DNA from: Ligula intestinalis | Taxonomy: Eukaryota; Platyhelminthes; Cestoda; Diphyllobothriidea; Diphyllobothriidae | Direction of reading: 5' to 3' | Assembly (NCBI GenBank): GCA_036362985.1 | Contig: JAYGXS010000001.1 | Location: forward strand, 54,622,955 to 54,686,954 | Length of the DNA stretch: 64,000 nt | In this document: one piece after another, positions 1 to 10,880 of the stretch | Layout: every line of letters begins with the position of its first letter | How positions within the stretch are numbered: the first letter of the stretch is position 1 | The notes under the pieces: generated by a model | The model's input: the letters and a program-made list of their open reading frames with translations, nothing else | What the model was told of the DNA's origin: nothing | The model's database searches: none | Position numbers and translations under genes: made by a program

Positions 1-487
1 CTGTGTCACCATCCTGAGGAAAACACAGTGGACCCCGTAGAATACGATGGTCGAACTGTCATATCTGTTTACAGAATTTGTGCCAGATCCCCAGACTTGC
101 AGCGGTTATCACCCGTCTTTCTAAACCTCCACCCCAATTGCATCTTAAGACTGCTGGCAGTACTGTTAACCTTAGCTAGCAGAATCCCAAATTTTCTGTT
201 TTTATAGGCTCGGCGAGCTCTTCGACTGGGGCGTAAAACAAAGTTGAGCAGTTCCCTGTAGTACCCACGTTTTCCACCCCTTCCAGAAAAGATGCCATAT
301 ACTCACTCACTTTTAAGCGGTGTTAAATTACAATCCCACCTCTATTCTGACTACATTTCGGTACATGAGTTTACTTTACTTTCCAGACACGAATTCCCAC
401 AGAAGATACGGCCGTTCTCAGAAACATACGGAGCGTTCTTGAAACACCGTTCACTTAAGAATTTTAACTCTGTCTTGAGCATTATTA
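1..487. other. left flank, no gene seen
   Basis: No open frame here resembles a known protein and no splice-bounded coding block was recognised. The part next to 488 may be the 3' body of the SINE that follows, because the other copies diverge there and its end cannot be fixed. Confidence 0.5.
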
Positions 488-626
488 AGTTGGTTTGGCA
501 GATTTGCGTAATTTGAGTTGACCCAAGTGGAAAAACTCTAAGCGCTTGGCGGGATTTGAACCCGTGCATCAGAGAAAGCCTTTGCCGGAGGCTAATGCTC
601 TACCGCTAAGCTACAAACGCCCGCTT
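488..626 (-). repeat. tRNA-derived SINE, copy 1
   Basis: Read on the minus strand, 620-542 has a tRNA-like layout. A 7-bp acceptor stem (GCGTTTG with CAAGCGC, one G-T pair) encloses a D arm with box A-like TAGCTTAGCGGTAGAGC, an AGCCT/AGGCT anticodon-like stem and a box B GGGTTCAAATCCC. The anticodon-like loop lacks the universal U33 and is followed by a non-tRNA body (GAGTTTTTCCACTTGGGTCA), so this is a SINE head rather than a working tRNA gene. The same head plus body recurs at 19488-19626 and 37400-37535. The 3' boundary is approximate. Confidence 0.8.
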
Positions 627-1365
627 CACGCCATGAGTTTAATCACACTTGGATCGATATATACCGCTCAACTTTTCGCTCATGTGGAATCCACCAATAC
701 GGGAGAAAGTTGACTGCCCAAGCAGGATTTCCTAAGCAATCATCTAGCAAAATTTGAAAAAAAACCATCTTCGTTGGCGTCGAACCGTACTTTTTCAGTT
801 CCTCATACGAATGCACGAAAGCTCGCGACTCTTATTTTTTTATTTCGAGCATTCTTCTTCGTGCAAATCTAATTGTAAACTTAGGCGCTCATAGGAAAAC
901 TCCAATAACGAAGGAAAGAAAAAAAGGGTTGAGGTTTGAAAGGCCGAGGTCGCAGAGTAAATTTTTCGCGTACGCGTACTGCTATCTCCTCTCGAAAAAT
1001 AACAATACGTAGCACGCAAACCTCTGTTTCAAGTCCTCACTGACCAAGGGGGGTGAGATGGTCGAACGGAAGACTGCGTGACCGTTGTTCAGCAGACTTT
1101 TAAACGGTAATTTACCCTTTTCTTCCTTTGTCTCACCGGTAGCCAGCTAATTAGTGTTTACTGTCGTCCTTCTGTTTCACTCCTCGCTTCACCCTTTCCC
1201 GTCTCCCCTCTTCTACTCGTACTCGTCCAAGTCTGTATCATGAACTTGTGCTAAGTTGACAATCGAACTTTTTACTCCAGTTTAACTTTCCCAAACCTTC
1301 ACCGCCCCACCCGTCCCCTGGACTCCTCGGTTTTGCAACTAAGATGAGATTGGAGTTTCCGCGTT

Positions 1366-1408
<43 letters not shown>

Positions 1409-2299
1409 ATGCCAACCTACGCGCGTTTTCACCCCCCCCCCCCACACCCGCGCCGCCCACGTGGTGGCAGCGTCACCTTCGGCTCTCAGGCGAACAGGTG
1501 CAGCGGCGAAAAGTAGCCGCCGCTGCCCCCCCCTTCCCCCAACAGCTTTGTGGGTTCGATAGAGCTACCGTCTGGCCGGTCTCCCCATCCCCCAGTGTCA
1601 GTTCGCCGCTGCGCTACAACAGTACTAGCACGACAAGCGTACTCGTTTACTGTCCCCAAGACAGTTGTTTAAGCCGGCAACATGGTAGTGGGAACAGTAG
1701 CGGGTAGGACTTGAGGCGGTACTGCGACAAGGGATGTAAACACGTGTAAGACTGTTAAAATCGTTTTGCAAACAGGCAAAGTTTGAGGAGGTAGAGGTTC
1801 TTAGTCGAGCCAGACCTGATGATGATGTGGCGAGGGGGAAGATGAGTAGCATTGCACGCGGTTGATTTTCGGCGAGTCGGGTAGTGGTTGCGGCGCGTTC
1901 GATTTCCAGGACTAAAGGTAATTAGAAAGAAAAGAAATCGAAGTACTTGGACATCAACAAATTGCGAAATCTAGACGTTATCCGGAGCAAGAAGTGGGAT
2001 AAGCAAGTGCCGCTCTATTTAAAACAGGAAGATATGGTGTTTCCAACAAAAGAACTCATTCAAAACAAGACAGCCTTTTGGTATCACCATTCCATCGCAG
2101 ATAATGTACAGCATAATTTAGCGGACGTTTGATTTTAACAGGAAATTAATGATATATAGCAACACGTACAGAATGCACACATTTGTATACATGCGTTGGT
2201 ACTAGTGCAGAGCAATGGATCGTTTACCACAGCTCTGGCAAACTGGAGAGCAATGATCTTTCCCCTATTATAAGGGATCTTTTATTCCGATATAATTGT
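627..2299. other. gene-free spacer with pyrimidine-rich stretches
   Basis: It contains a CT-rich stretch around 1130-1230, a long C homopolymer (listed separately), a second C run near 1432-1443 and a GC-rich patch to about 1900. Open frames across it are low-complexity proline or arginine reading of the C-rich DNA and are not believed to be genes. Confidence 0.5.
1367..1408. repeat. 42-base poly-C homopolymer
   Basis: There is an uninterrupted run of 42 C (G on the other strand), followed about 24 bases later by a shorter C run. Its true length is uncertain because such runs are error-prone in sequencing and assembly. Confidence 0.9.
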
Positions 2300-3220
2300 A
2301 AAAGCAGATGGAAGTATTGATTTAGACACTTTCTTAGCTAAAGTGAATCAGATGCACCCAGCGTAAACCACTCTAGAAAAAGAGGACAGAGAGCGCCTCC
2401 CCTTTCTGGACATCCATCGTATTAGAAGATCGGATGAAAAAATGAGTGGAGGTGTATTTCGCAAGAAAATCTGGACAAGGCAATGCACTAATTTCTACAG
2501 TTTTGTGCCACTAAGTCAGAAACGAGGTATAGTCCGCTGCCTTACGAACCGAACTAGGAGAATATGTTCGCCAGGGACACTGGAGGCCGAACTCGGATTT
2601 ATTAGAAACCCCTTACAAGAAAATGGTTTCACCGAGAAGTTCATCAATAAGTTTATGGAAGAACGTCCACCAAAATCGGAAGTACCGACGGCTGAGAAGA
2701 AAACCTTATTTCTTACATTGCCTTTTCCAGGGGATCCAGTAATCGAACTTCTACAGCTTCGCTTGAACGCTGCAATCGCGCGTACATATCGAGCAGCTGA
2801 GTAAAGATTAATATTTTCACGCACTCCCCTTCTTCGCCTTGAGGGCAAGGATAGACGCCCCTTCCAGACCTCTTCAATGTGTATCAACAAGTTTACTTGC
2901 TCCTGTGGGGTAGGTTATATTAGTCGAACGACTGGGCGGCTATCCAAGCGCATGCGAGAACACTGTCCTGCTTGATTCAAAAAAGGTGAAGTAAAGTCGA
3001 TATCAAACGCGATTCTGGCTCACTTGGTTGTCAGTGGTCATCAGGTAGACATAAACCAAGTGTTTAGGGTCATCGATTAAGCGCCAGCGAAGCATTCAAA
3101 GCTTCTGCGTCAGCGGATACTTGCGACGGCAGAGGCAGTCACCACACGCCTCACTAACCAAATTTTATGCGCGCAGAAGGCGTTTTTAGCGGCCCTAAGG
3201 CTCCCGTGGCCGAAGGCTAA
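2300..3220 (+). pseudogene. Penelope-like element, 5'-truncated RT C-terminus plus GIY-YIG (lineage I)
   Basis: One frame reads almost through. It starts with an RT motif E-like RLPFLDI near 2400, followed by a degenerate segment matching the SPxxxKRGIVRCLxxRxxRICSP pattern of Penelope-like RT connectors (about 2510-2580) and NGFTEKFINKFM (about 2620-2660). After that comes a cysteine-bearing GIY-YIG-like module (TCSCGVGYISRTTGRLSKR, about 2894-2950). A trailing block RQRILATAEAVTTRL is near 3112-3156, one frame away. In-frame stops occur at about 2802 and 2973 and the catalytic RT core is absent, so this copy is dead and 5'-truncated. In this family the RT copies the element RNA and GIY-YIG nicks the target. 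The connector differs clearly from the copies at 13255, 17300 and 55927, so it is a second lineage. The flank to about 3605 is CT-rich and ends in a GATGAATTAATCGAAAAC motif. Confidence 0.85.
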
Positions 3221-5189
3221 TTCAACATCCACCCCCACTGTTCGTACCACGCCGCGAAACAGTGACGTGGCTCCGACATCCTCGTGCCCCTCACGCCGTC
3301 ACGAGACGATGACACCTTGCGTCCTCATACCTCCCTACAAAATGCGAACCAATGACCACGGGACGACACGAACTAATGATCGGACGCCTTCTCCTCTCCT
3401 TTCCTCCTCCCCTCCCCTCTTCCCTCTCTGATCCCCAATTAAAACTAGAACCTCAACCCTTTGATCCCTTTATATCTCTCTCCCTCACCCCCTAATTACT
3501 ACTGATTGGTTGCTTAAACTTTCGTTAACTCCACTCTCCCTTATATTATTGTAGTGCCTGATGATGAATTAATCGAAAACATTCGTTCGCCTTGCTTAAC
3601 TTCCTGAAATTATGCTTACTTTTTCTTTTCATTTGGTTGTTTATCACGGACTGGGATCAATTTGTTCAGAATATCTAACTAATGCTATCGGTTTTGATTT
3701 TTTCCCGTCCATTTATCGCTCCTCCTTTTCAGTATTTCAACTTGCGTGCTCAGGTTTTTATGATTCATTGGGTCATTCAAATAAAATGGCATGAATGAAA
3801 TTTTTACATTTTTCTTCACGAAAACAGCTATATTTCAATTTTGTTTATCGTAGTCCTTAGGGATCCCCTGCCAGCACACGCCCAAAACTGGGCGGGGGTG
3901 ACGAGGGGGATGGTTAAGGTATATGTATTATTTCGCAATCCTAAATTTCCAGAATGCTGTAGGTGGACCTAAAAGGCAATCTAACTCATTTTCTGACTAC
4001 CTCTGAACTTAAAGTACGTTTTTAGGTGACATTTGATATCATTTTTACGGATAACTTGATAATATGCATAATCTCCCCTAAATTTCGACCGAAAGATCCA
4101 AGTGTGAGGACGGAGGTGAGGACGGGGATTTGCGGGTTTAAAACCCCGTCAATCCCCGTCGTCACCTCTAGATCACCCTTATCTCCCCGAAATTTCGGAT
4201 CCGGGGATTTGGCTGGTAGGTTCTATTATCATCAGTTCAGTGTTGCAAGAGTTCTTGCCTTACGTTTGTTTTGAGTGGGGCCACATATCCGATCGTTGTC
4301 GGATCCGCTAGGGAAGCTTGACTAAAACACAAAAGTGTTCGCCTGCATCTTATCCCCCCCGAACCTGCTCCCTCGGATAGTCATTCGTTTAGGTGTCATA
4401 CACTCCTATTCTGAACTAAAACTTATGCCAATACAATTTGTTATTATTTCCCATAAAAACTTGGGAATTCTGGCAAAATTATCGGCAATTTCTTCATTAA
4501 ATATGAAGTTATTGTATAAAAGACGCAGAAAGTTAACTTTATGAGTAAATATATCTAAAACCATTACTATTTTGCCTTCATTATAGTAAACGAAAAGAAA
4601 CAAACTTCCATCGCAGTAGAGTGAGCTAAATTAAATTCTCCATCTTGCACGCATATAAGGGAATTTTTTCAACCTTAGGTCCAAGGATGCGGAAAATTCG
4701 AAAAACGGATAGAAATGCGAAGAATTTAAAACGACCGCGAACTTCTTTCACAGCCACACAAATAAGCCGCCTGTCAACTGAATTTGAAAACAGTCGGTAA
4801 GTCTGTGTGCTCAAAAAATCATCTTGAAACTGTGTGCTGTCCACCAAACGTCGACCTTCGTCCGTACTCACCCTTCATTATTTAGCTTATTCCTTTATTT
4901 ATTCTTTTATTGATCTTGTAAACTCCGAGTTATCATTATGTAATAGTCGATTCGGCAGGACACCGGAACAGGAACACCCGTAATACAGATGGTGTTGCCT
5001 TAACTTCGGGAAGGCTACTTTTTTGTGTTTCCTAACGCTAACCCCCAACTACTGCCTAAACCAGAACCTTGACCTCCCTGGAATTTAGTCCAACACTACC
5101 TGCATCATAGCGGTTCATATTTTCGCGTCCTTCCATTTTCATAGATGCTCAACAGCCTTACATGTTAACAAAGCATATTTTGTTTGCAG
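3221..5189. other. spacer between a transposon relic and the homeobox exon
   Basis: 3221-3610 is the CT-rich tail of the preceding element. From 3611 to 5189 no coding block was recognised. The 3' part precedes a splice acceptor on the plus strand, so it is presumably intron of the homeobox gene, but its upstream exon was not found in the window. Confidence 0.5.
4113..4168. repeat. near-perfect hairpin (26/27-nt arms)
   Basis: The left arm GAGGTGAGGACGGGGATTTG.. (4113-4138) pairs with the right arm ending GACGGGGATTGACGGGG on the complement (4142-4168) across a 3-nt loop, with only a few mismatches. It is flanked by direct copies of a CTCCCC(T/G)AAATTTCG motif (about 4073 and 4183). This may be the core of a small foldback element. 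Confidence 0.6.
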
Positions 5190-5292
5190 GTACCTTAATG
5201 AACTACGTCGGCAGCAGTTGGCCAGAGAGTTGGACCTAAAAGAATCCCAGGTAAAAATCTGGTTCCAGAATAAGCGGGCTAAAACCAAAAGG
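5190..5292 (+). CDS. en: engrailed-class homeobox exon (second half of the homeodomain)
   Basis: The exon encodes 34 residues covering homeodomain positions about 25-58, beginning [20 protein letters not shown] and containing the recognition helix [18 protein letters not shown] with K52 (QNKRAK) and YLxExRRQQL are hallmarks of Engrailed rather than other ANTP-class proteins, most of which have QNRR. It follows a splice acceptor (TTTGCAG ending at 5189) and its first base completes a split codon, so helix 1 lies on an upstream exon not found here. At the 3' end GTGAGT at 5293 is a strong donor. If unused, the frame stops after six more residues at 5308-5310. Engrailed proteins are nuclear transcription factors in segment and neural patterning. 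The class is assigned confidently; the exact orthologue is not proven. Confidence 0.85.
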
Positions 5293-6065
5293 GTGAGTTT
5301 CATCAGTTAAGTCTTTTTTCTGTTGAACTTTAAACCTGGCACGAGTTAACCTTGTGTCTTACAAACTGCTATAACCCACAAAGTCTGGCTCTTGTTCACA
5401 AAAAAAATCTTTAGCGCAACGAACCTCTACTTCGAGTCGTGTGGCCATTTTATAGAACAAATTCAGCATAGGGCTGTAAGTCAGACAGTAAGAGAAATTT
5501 ACCTCAAGTGAGAGGAGGCGTGTTGGAGTGAAACTTGTATCTCCAACAAGATCACGTTTAATAATCCCTACTGAGCAGATTGACCGATGACGTGGCATCT
5601 GCGCAGAAGATCGATAACAGCTTCAGGTCTTCTGGAGGGAATATTATCACGATAACAGTTTCAAAAATGACACTGAAGATCGAATTTTCAGTGAGAGTAT
5701 TCTAGAGGATTAGATCATGCAAAGTGAAGGTCTGTAATTTTTGGCAGCTCCCATCAGGAGGTACGACAGATAAAAATTGGTGGCAACGCAGTTTCAATCT
5801 GCTAAAAGCCACAACACGGATTTCACACAATTATTCTAACAAGTATACCAATCCATGTAACCTGCAGAAAATTGTCCAGAAGTGGCAATTTGCAAACTGG
5901 TCGGGTTCGTTAACTAAGGGATACAGAGTTCCACTGATTTTTGAAGGTAACTCTATTTGATCTGTTAATTGTCGGCAAATATAAAAGTGTTTCGCAGGCC
6001 GTAGACGGAGATCCTGGTCATGGCATACAATGAGATTGTAGCTGTGAGCTTAATCAGGTACATAC
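5293..6065. other. probable intron or spacer after the homeobox exon
   Basis: The C-terminal engrailed EH5 region expected after the homeodomain was looked for on the plus strand and not recognised. No other coding signal was seen. Confidence 0.45.
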
Positions 6066-6297
6066 CTCCTTTTCGAAGAGAACAGGAGCATTATTCTGAC
6101 ACATTCTGGTGTCTATTAGACATCGGTCAGTACCAATGTAATAGAAGGCATCTTTGCCAGTGTTGACGAATACCTTGTTATGGTCTCCGTTGTCGACTGC
6201 AAGATTGGCCGCCTGCCGAATTTGATCTGTGCCAATAAATGAGATAAAATCGCAAAAGTAAATGCTTTCCCACAACGCGTCTGCCACCAGTACAGTC
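6066..6297 (-). CDS. unidentified internal exon
   Basis: On the minus strand an open block of 77 codons is bounded by textbook splice signals: a pyrimidine-rich acceptor TTTATTTTATTTTATCAG just before 6297 and a GTATGT donor at 6065. The first base completes a split codon and the exon ends in phase 0. The peptide begins TVLVADALWESIYFCDFISF and continues IGTDQIRQAANLAVDNGDHN, then DAFYYIGTDRCLIDTRMCQN. It has ordinary soluble-protein composition, with two cysteines in a CLIDTRMC pattern near the end. I do not recognise the family. No neighbouring exon of the same gene was identified, so its extent and strand partners are unknown. The open frame and both splice sites make a chance ORF less likely. 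Confidence 0.5.
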
Positions 6298-6957
6298 CTG
6301 ATAAAATAAAATAAATTCATTAGATTGTGTCCTACTCAAAATTGGGTTTTTCACGGAGTTTTAATGATTCAGGCCAACAGCGTTTATCCTTGTTTTGCAG
6401 AGAATATATTAACCAACGCTCCTTGTGATCGGTCTTAAGGGGCGCGTACTGGCGCTTTTTAAGTACAGGATAAAAAAACTTGTCCGTCTTGCCTGTCAAG
6501 AGTTTTGGCTCGCCTTAGTTAATTGTATTGATAAAAATCCTCTTAGCTAATAATTAAAATAGTAACGGACTCGCACGGAAGCCTTTCGACTGTCAATTTC
6601 CGTCTGCGCTCAGCGTAAACTTATGGTAGGAACTGATTTGACATTTTTAATGTAGGGTGACGCATTAAAATGAGAAAATGTTACGGGTACTCAGTACATT
6701 TATTTGCTAACGCTTTCTTATTCTTTACATGGTAAAATAAATTTCTCTCATATAAATCGCCTACTGCGTTTCGTGTTTCTCGAAAACAATGCCATTTCTG
6801 GCTGTGATTTCATCATCTGCGATGGATGTTGGCGTGATCATTAATCAACCATTTGGCTCGTTGTCATTGGAATTGTTCATCATCCACGCCCTTCCCACGT
6901 TATTGATTATCCTGCATAGACACTCTCAGCCAAGAATATGGGAGCGGGTGGTCATTG
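6298..6957. other. spacer, nothing recognised
   Basis: AT-rich, without a convincing coding or structural signal. The last 60-100 bases may be a decayed upstream part of the Penelope-like fragment that begins near 6958. Confidence 0.45.
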
Positions 6958-7214
6958 CACTTGCTTGCGGCCGTCTTTTCAAGTTTCACTAGGCCGAGAT
7001 TCTCGCAAGAGGGGACAGCTCTATGTACAGCGAGTTGCTGGAGTCATGGCGCACAGGCGCGCGGTCCACCAACAAGCGCACTGACCGCCTGCTCCCATAT
7101 TCTGTGCTCAGCCTTAGCCGAGGCAGGGGAATCAGTCATGTAGGAAGGACACGGGAAGGCAATTATTCTAGCGACAGGGTCAAGTGGTCAAGTGATGATT
7201 ACTCCCAACATTAA
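6958..7214 (+). pseudogene. Penelope-like element, C-terminal GIY-YIG tail fragment
   Basis: One frame reads LFKFH, stop, AEILAR, then SELLESWRTGARSTNKRTDR, LLPYSVLSL and ISHVGRTREGN, ending at 7214. This aligns residue for residue with the C-terminal tail of the copy at 55927-57110 (IFKFDEAEILASRELLESWF...SIHKRNDLAFPYGVL...ISHVGRT). Only the last 80 or so codons survive and one stop interrupts the KFDEAEIL motif. It belongs to lineage II, shared with 13255-15300, 17300-18200 and 55927-57110. Confidence 0.8.
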
Positions 7215-9186
7215 ATATGGATGATGAAATGGCGTCGAGCAACTACTCGGACGCGGACTAAGAAGTCATCATCGCATCAGGTATGACTCCCCCCCCGCGG
7301 TGATTGCGAGAAATACTAATTGCAATACACATCTAGTCGCATTCCTTGTGCTTTCACCTTACTTTCTGCCACTGTCACGGATGCTAGGTTCGAGTGGAAA
7401 GCCGAAACTTCAGGCCAGTTAGCGTTTTGTTCAACCGATTGCGTCTTCTCCTTCTCAACTACGTCCGGGAAGTGTTCTGTTCGCTTCTATCACCAGGTGT
7501 GTAGTAAACCAATATAGGACAATAGATACAACCTCGCCTATAGCGAGATAGGCAGAGACAAAATGCAACGAAAGGTTTTTATCTAGTACATTCAGAAGCG
7601 CAGAAAATGTTCTCAGTATTGGAAAACGTCAGATTTCTTTAAGCCTAGCCGGCTTTCCTCACAAAGACAGTTTTAAATGAGGTATTCCTGACCAAAGGTT
7701 TTTTATGCCTCAAATCAATTGAATAAATATCAATAACGACACCAGACTGCTACATTTCTGAAAATATTTACACCTTAAAATGCTAAATACAAATTTACTC
7801 TACCCAAATTTGTTAGCAAACACTTCGCACACTTAAACATGTTATCACTTAAAAGAGCACCCTTTATAATTTTCGGCAAATTGTGTATGCTGCTATCCTT
7901 ATCGTATTGTAACATCTGGGTTGAGCTAAGATTTTAGATTAATGGAGTTCTGTGGTGTTCTGATGGCCGGCGCGCCTACAGCCTTAAATCTGCTGTCAGT
8001 TTCAAAATTGACGAACGCAATGGGGCACAATGTTATCAGCTTCTTCATGATTTTTTTCATAGGCTACGGGAATTTGCAACTCACTTGCCTTCTACCTTAT
8101 GGCCGATGGACTCTACAATCACTCGGTGCGTGTCGAGAAGGCCCCAGTAGACAACTGAACTGTTATTAACTTCTCCATCACCTTGTTCAGGAATCTCAAA
8201 TGTTTCTGTCCTCCGACCACAAATAATGCAACTGTACCTGGTTAGGCCATTTTCAAGACTGTCTACACTTCATTCAACCGGACCGTCATCGACAATTTGC
8301 AAAGGAGCGTTTAGATATTAACGTTTGCTGCCTTTCTGCACCCGTAAACGTGATCTCAATATGTGTGAATATTAGTTTTTATATGCGTATTTGCATTTAT
8401 TTGTGCTTAATGGAATATCTGAGGGAGCGATTGCGACGATTTAAAACATGGAGGCAGTAAATCACTTGCAAAAAGTTCTGTTGTGTGGTTTTTAGACGCT
8501 TTTGATTGCCCATGAAATGCGAGTCAACTGTGAATTGACCCATGCTAATTTGAAAGCAGTTCAGAACGGGTTGCAAGGGGTTTCCTGACGAACTAACAAT
8601 GCTACTAGAAATGTGTCAGTAACACATTTATTTTAAATGTCGATGGGGTGATTTTGACGGAAAATCATCGGGATTCCAAAGCCATCAGCGAGGGTGAGAC
8701 TGTCCGATGTTGTTGTTTTGAAATAGATTCGGTAGCCCCAAGCCGTAAATTACTGTCATGCTTGACCTTGATTTCGTGGGCTTTTCAACTAACACTATGG
8801 ACTTCAGCAGGGAGGTGTTAGGCGTTTTCCTATTAGATATAAGGTGAAATAAACAGCAGCTGACGATTTTTTTACATAAGTAGACCCATGCGCGCTCTGT
8901 CCAGGTAGAACAGTCGGTCAAACCCGCCAGAGTTATGAACAGGAGACAGTCATAAAATGATGCTTGAAGCAGAATCGATTAAGTGTGGTGCTGCATGATG
9001 TTGAAGTCATCTCCCTCTGAATGACAGATTCTTCCAGGAGAAAAAGCGTCCCCGATTCCTTAACTACCAGTGTTTTTAAGCTGATTCTGACCTAAGTGAC
9101 GTTCGGTTATGAAGCCGTTGGTGGTTTCAAAATGCTTCACTGCCTCGCGTGAAAATAAACAAAGGGAAATTAGAATTACGAAGAAG
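7215..9186. other. spacer, nothing recognised
   Basis: No supported coding block was seen. 7215-7300 may still be 3' sequence of the Penelope-like fragment. The rest is AT-rich with short unsupported open frames. Confidence 0.45.
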
Positions 9187-9665
9187 AAGATTCGATCGCT
9201 GGGACAATGCTTTTATTCGCCTGACGTATCGACATCCGTCGCGGATTCTTCATCAGAAACATCAGCAGAAACTGGTAATACATCTTCAGTAAGTTACAGC
9301 CTCGGTGCTGTGGCTTAATTTGGCCAAAGCAAGTAGCCACTTGGGGAACGCATGGGCCACCGTGCCGTCTTACGCCAACACCGGAGAAGCAGATGGCCGA
9401 GCAATCATCACGTACAATTTCATCACGCGTGCTGCATGTGCAGTAGGTCAAGGCCAGCATGCTGTTCACCAAGCGATTAACTCACAAGTGGGCAATTATT
9501 GTCAATTTTCGTTGTCATAAGCGTGTAGTAATGACTGTATTTTATAAATACTGAAACTTCCTGTGGATGTATTACCAGTTTCTGCTGATGTCTCAGATGA
9601 AGAATCCATGACGGATGTCGAAACGTCAGGCGAATTAAAGTGTTGTTCCAGCGACTGAATCTCAT
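9187..9665. repeat. foldback with Penelope-type inverted arms and a non-coding core
   Basis: The left arm (about 9187-9285: GATTCGATCGCTGGGACAAT, CGCCTGACG, GATTCTTCATCAGAAAC) matches the reverse complement of the right arm (about 9566-9665) at roughly nine positions in ten. The roughly 280-bp core (9286-9565) encodes nothing recognisable. The arm order (ATCGCTGGAACAA..TTTATT..CCTGACGTTTCG..GATTC) is the same as in the inverted arms around the Penelope-like copy at 55927-57110, so this looks like a non-autonomous derivative. Confidence 0.75.
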
Positions 9666-10376
9666 CCTTTTCAAGTACCTTCTGGGGCTTGCATGTTCGT
9701 TTGTATTGAAAATGGTAATACAAACATAAAAATGGAGACAGCCATTCCACAGCAGCTAGAAGACTTTTTTAACCTAAAAGCACCCGGAATTATGATAACT
9801 AGTTTTGGAATCAGAAGTACCTAGCAAATGTTACTGAGATCAGAGTCTTGGTTAGTTGACCAGTCTCAGATTGAACTGTCGACGACCTGAAAGGGGGAAA
9901 GTGTGTGCCACCGCGGCAGAAATACGGACAAAAAAGAGAAAAATCGGAAGGCAGTTCACAGCTTTGGTTTAAGCATTAGCTAGCCGTACATAATAGGTAC
10001 CATCTAAATTATGAATCAGGCTCCAGTTTGTAGTCGACGATTTGAGTCGAATGCTCAACCAGTCATGTTATGGATTCACGGGCAGTCGATTGAGATTGGG
10101 TATACTCAGTTACGTCACTGCTCTAGATTATTTATCCCCTTTTCATAGAAAGGTCAAATAATCAGAATGGGGGAGAACAAGACCATATAACCAAAATTCT
10201 AAGTCAATTGTGACATGACTGGATCATCAAAGTAATTTACGCATGTTTTCGGAGACAGACACAGCAAATAAGTTAATTTTGTGAAGTTGGAAGTGACGAA
10301 GAAGGGACCAAGTACAGATGATTCCTTGGAGCTCAGCAATACTGCTCTTTCTCGAGAAGTTGGAGGCGGCCGACAG
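9666..10376. other. spacer, nothing recognised
   Basis: No coding or structural signal was seen between the foldback and repeat A. Confidence 0.45.
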
Positions 10377-10880
10377 CTAGGCGGTTGCCTGTTGCTGGCG
10401 ACGGGGGAGAGAGTGAGGCCGACTCTTGGCGCGTTTCTTTTCTCACTATAATGAATCCGATGCGCCTGAATCTATCGCGGTCCGCTAAAAGCTGTGGCTT
10501 GGAGGGTTGCTAGCTTGCGGGTTAGATCGGACACCACGGTCGGTCCAGTGTGTCTTGTTGTGTGGCGTGGCGGTCTGCGGACTGAAAGTCAGATTCAATG
10601 GCTCCTTCTTAGTGTGGCCTTTATGTCACCCCCTGTCGGGAGCATTCATAGCGAGACGTGCTGTTGGTACGCGTGTTGATTGTTTGTCGCGCCAGCCACC
10701 TGCGCCCCAAACTATTTTTTCCTGCCTTCTTGACTCTGTCTTGACAACCGGAATTAGGTATGGGAGTGGTCAGAGAGTGGGATAGACCCAGCCAGTTTGT
10801 CTTCAGTATTATTTGGCTACAGTCACCGCGTGCTTCAACGCGTTGAAGCACGTAGTGGATATCGTCAAACACGACGGTTA
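10377..10880 (+). repeat. dispersed repeat A, copy 1
   Basis: This GC-richer block is collinear with 44885-45487. Shared landmarks in order are CTAGGCGGT, GGGGAGAGAGTGAGG, CTCACTATAAT, GCTAAAAGC(T/C)GTGGCTTGGAG, AATGGCTCC, GTGGCCTTTATG, GTCGGGAGCAT, CGCGCCAGCCA and ATCGTCAAA. It includes an imperfect short palindrome GTGCTTCAACGCGTTGAAGCAC (about 10830-10851). No protein is conserved across copies because each has its own stops and indels, so it is treated as a non-coding interspersed repeat. Confidence 0.8.

Noticed and set aside
542..620. Functional tRNA gene (minus strand)
   Set aside because: The acceptor and T arms pair, but the anticodon-like loop lacks U33, spacing is two bases off, and the same head is joined to a shared non-tRNA body in two other places, so it is a SINE.
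1344..1707. Proline-rich open frames over the C run
   Set aside because: They are direct translations of the C homopolymer and neighbouring C-rich DNA.
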